Source: Symsagittifera roscoffensis
Taxonomy: Eukaryota; Xenacoelomorpha; Acoela; Convolutidae
Assembly (NCBI RefSeq): GCF_963678635.1
Contig: NW_026971605.1
Span: 1 to 64,000, forward strand
Direction: 5' to 3'
DNA length: 64,000 bases
The notes under the pieces are model-generated. The model searched no databases. It was not told the origin of the DNA and saw only the letters and a program-made list of their open reading frames with translations. The position numbers were made by a program, and so were the translations under genes. The first letter of the stretch is position 1. Each line of letters begins with the position of its first letter. Shown piece after piece: positions 62,355 to 64,000 of this stretch.

Positions 62355-64000
62355 TGTTTTAATGAGCCTGGTTTTTTTTACAACCCCATCCCTGTGTCGG
62401 AAGTTCATTTTTTTTGTTGAAAGAAGGTCGCTGAATAGTGATATTTGATTTGATGAGTAAAAAGCGACTGAAGTTTGATAAACTTCGATGAGACTGATTT
62501 TTGTTAGTAAACCTTCCATACATATTAAGTAGTTAACAACTGTTGTGATGCCATATGCGATTGATTCCTGATAATTGCTTTAATGAGCCTCAAATGCGGT
62601 TGAATCCGGTTATTTGATTGAATGAGGTGATTTTATGTTAATAAGTCGTTTAAGTCTTTTTGAGAATTGTACAACAAATGCGATAGAACACATGTTGGAA
62701 TCCTGATAACATGTTTAGTGAGTTTGATTACTCTTGCTCAATCCTTCGTATATAAACAGGAATTAATAAATTTCATGATGAAAGTGGCGACTAGATCCTG
62801 ATAATTGATTGAATGGGCCTGATTTTATGTTACTCAGTCGTTTGAGTCTTATAAAAAAATTGTACACTAACTGTGAAAAAAGCTACGCCGGAATACTGTT
62901 AAATCTTTTAATGAGCTTCATTTGTATTACTCGATCCTTAGTATTTATATAAAGTTAACAAATTTTGTGATAAAAATGGCGACTGAATCCTGATAATCGG
63001 TTTAATAAGCCTTATATTTTGCAATTTAAATCAATCTTTCATTTTGTTTGAGAGTAAAAAAAATTTGTGATAAAAAATGCGACTGAATCCTGATACTTGG
63101 TTGAATGAATTGGTTTTTTTTGTCTCTCAATCGCTCTTTTTTAGTTACGGATTGACAATTTTTGTGACAACTAATGCGATTGAATCCTGAAAACTGTTTT
63201 GATGAGCTTAATGTTTTTTGTAATTCGCTCTGCTTTGTCATAATTGGTAGATACAAGTCTCGTGATGAATAATTCGTTTGAATCCTCAGAGCTGATTTAA
63301 TGAGCCTGGTTTTTTCCAACCCCATCCCTGTGTCAGAAGTTCATTTTTTTAGAGTTGAAAGAAGGTCGCTGAATCGTGATATGTGATTTGATGAGTCATT
63401 CTGTATCTTGATCATCTTTGTCTTAGTTGGGCATTTGGAGTTCAATTTTGTTGTGGTAAAAAGCTACTGAAATTTCATAACCTCTTCGATGAGATTGATT
63501 TTTTGTTAGTAAGATTTTCATATATATCAAGTAGTTAACAACTGTTGTGATGAAAAATGCGATTAATTCCTGATAATTGATTAAATGGGCCTCAAATGCG
63601 GTTGAATCAGGGTATTTGATTGAAAGAAATCGGTTTTGTATTAAGTCGTTCAAGATTTTTTGAGGAATGTAAAACAATTGCGATAAAACCCACGTTGGAA
63701 TCCTGATAACATGTTTAGTGAGTTTGATTTCTGTTACTCAATCCTTCGTATATTTATAGGAATTAATAAGTTTCGTGATGAAAGTGGCGACTGAATTCTA
63801 ATAATTGATTGAATGAGCCTGATTTTATGTTACTCAGTCGTTTGAGTCTTATAAAAAATGTTTATTAACTGTGAAAAAAACCTACACTGGAATCCTGATA
63901 AATTGTTTAATGAGCTCCATTTTTGTTACTCGATCCTTAGTATTTATATAAAGTTAACAAACTTTTTGATGAAAATGGCAACTGATTCCTGATAATTGCT
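62355..64000 (+). repeat. Satellite-like array of about 96-bp monomers with higher-order period
   Basis: The phrases GCGACTGAATCCTGATAATTG, AATGAGCCTGATTTTATG and CTCAGTCGTTTGAGTC return about every 95-100 bp with variation. Longer stretches recur at larger distance: AATGAGCCTGGTTTTT with CAACCCCATCCCTGTGTC at 62361 and 63299 (938 bp), and TCCTGATAACATGTTTAGTG at 62701 and 63701 (1000 bp). The array runs past the window end. It lies in ESS2 intron 4. Confidence 0.75.

Noticed and set aside
1-64000. CRISPR arrays, rRNA genes or prokaryotic operons
   Set aside because: None are seen; introns and animal gene families show the DNA is eukaryotic.

Overview
The window is animal (metazoan) nuclear DNA. 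It carries spliced genes whose products match conserved animal proteins, AT-rich introns and spacers, and many nested transposable elements. I cannot name the phylum. All four host genes have a pyrimidine-rich 3' splice site 16-50 nt before their start codon and no visible upstream exon, which would fit a lineage with spliced-leader trans-splicing (inference).

Positions 1-25204 are retroelement. A very large Ty3/gypsy-type LTR retrotransposon lies on the minus strand: 5' LTR 23242-23583, a leader of about 3 kb, one fused Gag-Pol ORF of 3200 codons (20270-10668), then an SGNH/GDSL-hydrolase-like ORF and a second small ORF, a polypurine tract, and the 3' LTR at 1-341. The block 343-7527 is repeated in tandem as 7528-14712 (7185 bp), and one edge of the duplication lies at the polypurine tract/LTR boundary. 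The C-terminus of the polyprotein looks like an ADP-ribose-binding macro domain. To the right of the 5' LTR, a truncated 3' end of a second copy (23242-24161) meets an inverted 3' end (24163-25204), giving a palindrome of about 1.96 kb whose outer LTR points at the first host gene.

Positions 25449-45201 hold an EFR3 homologue on the plus strand, resolved here into 15 coding exons, including a 7-nt first coding exon, a 12-nt microexon and a probable GC-AG intron. Exon 10 carries a 40-bp tandem duplication that breaks the reading frame. A complete intronless RABGGTB gene (42229-43230) sits inside EFR3 intron 12 on the same strand. Intron 14 is made almost wholly of two transposable elements.

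Positions 49386-54778 hold a complete five-exon CHMP5 gene (220 aa), also with one GC-AG intron. Positions 59298-61353 hold the first four exons of an ESS2 (DGCR14) homologue, whose 3' part is outside the window. Between them lies a broken family-B DNA polymerase relic of Polinton/Maverick-like type (minus strand, 57480-59035). The window ends inside a satellite-like array of about 96-bp monomers with a 0.94-1.0 kb higher-order period.

Introns and spacers share several dispersed families: a tRNA-derived SINE-like element ending in a GCGAAG/CTTCGC hairpin, a 0.35-0.7 kb repeat with a built-in poly-T/CAG acceptor (called repeat A here), a MITE family with GGGGCGGAT termini, and several small inverted-repeat elements. 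The host genes serve conserved housekeeping functions: PI4P synthesis at the plasma membrane (EFR3), Rab prenylation (RABGGTB), ESCRT-III (CHMP5) and the spliceosome (ESS2). Nothing shows that they form one pathway.
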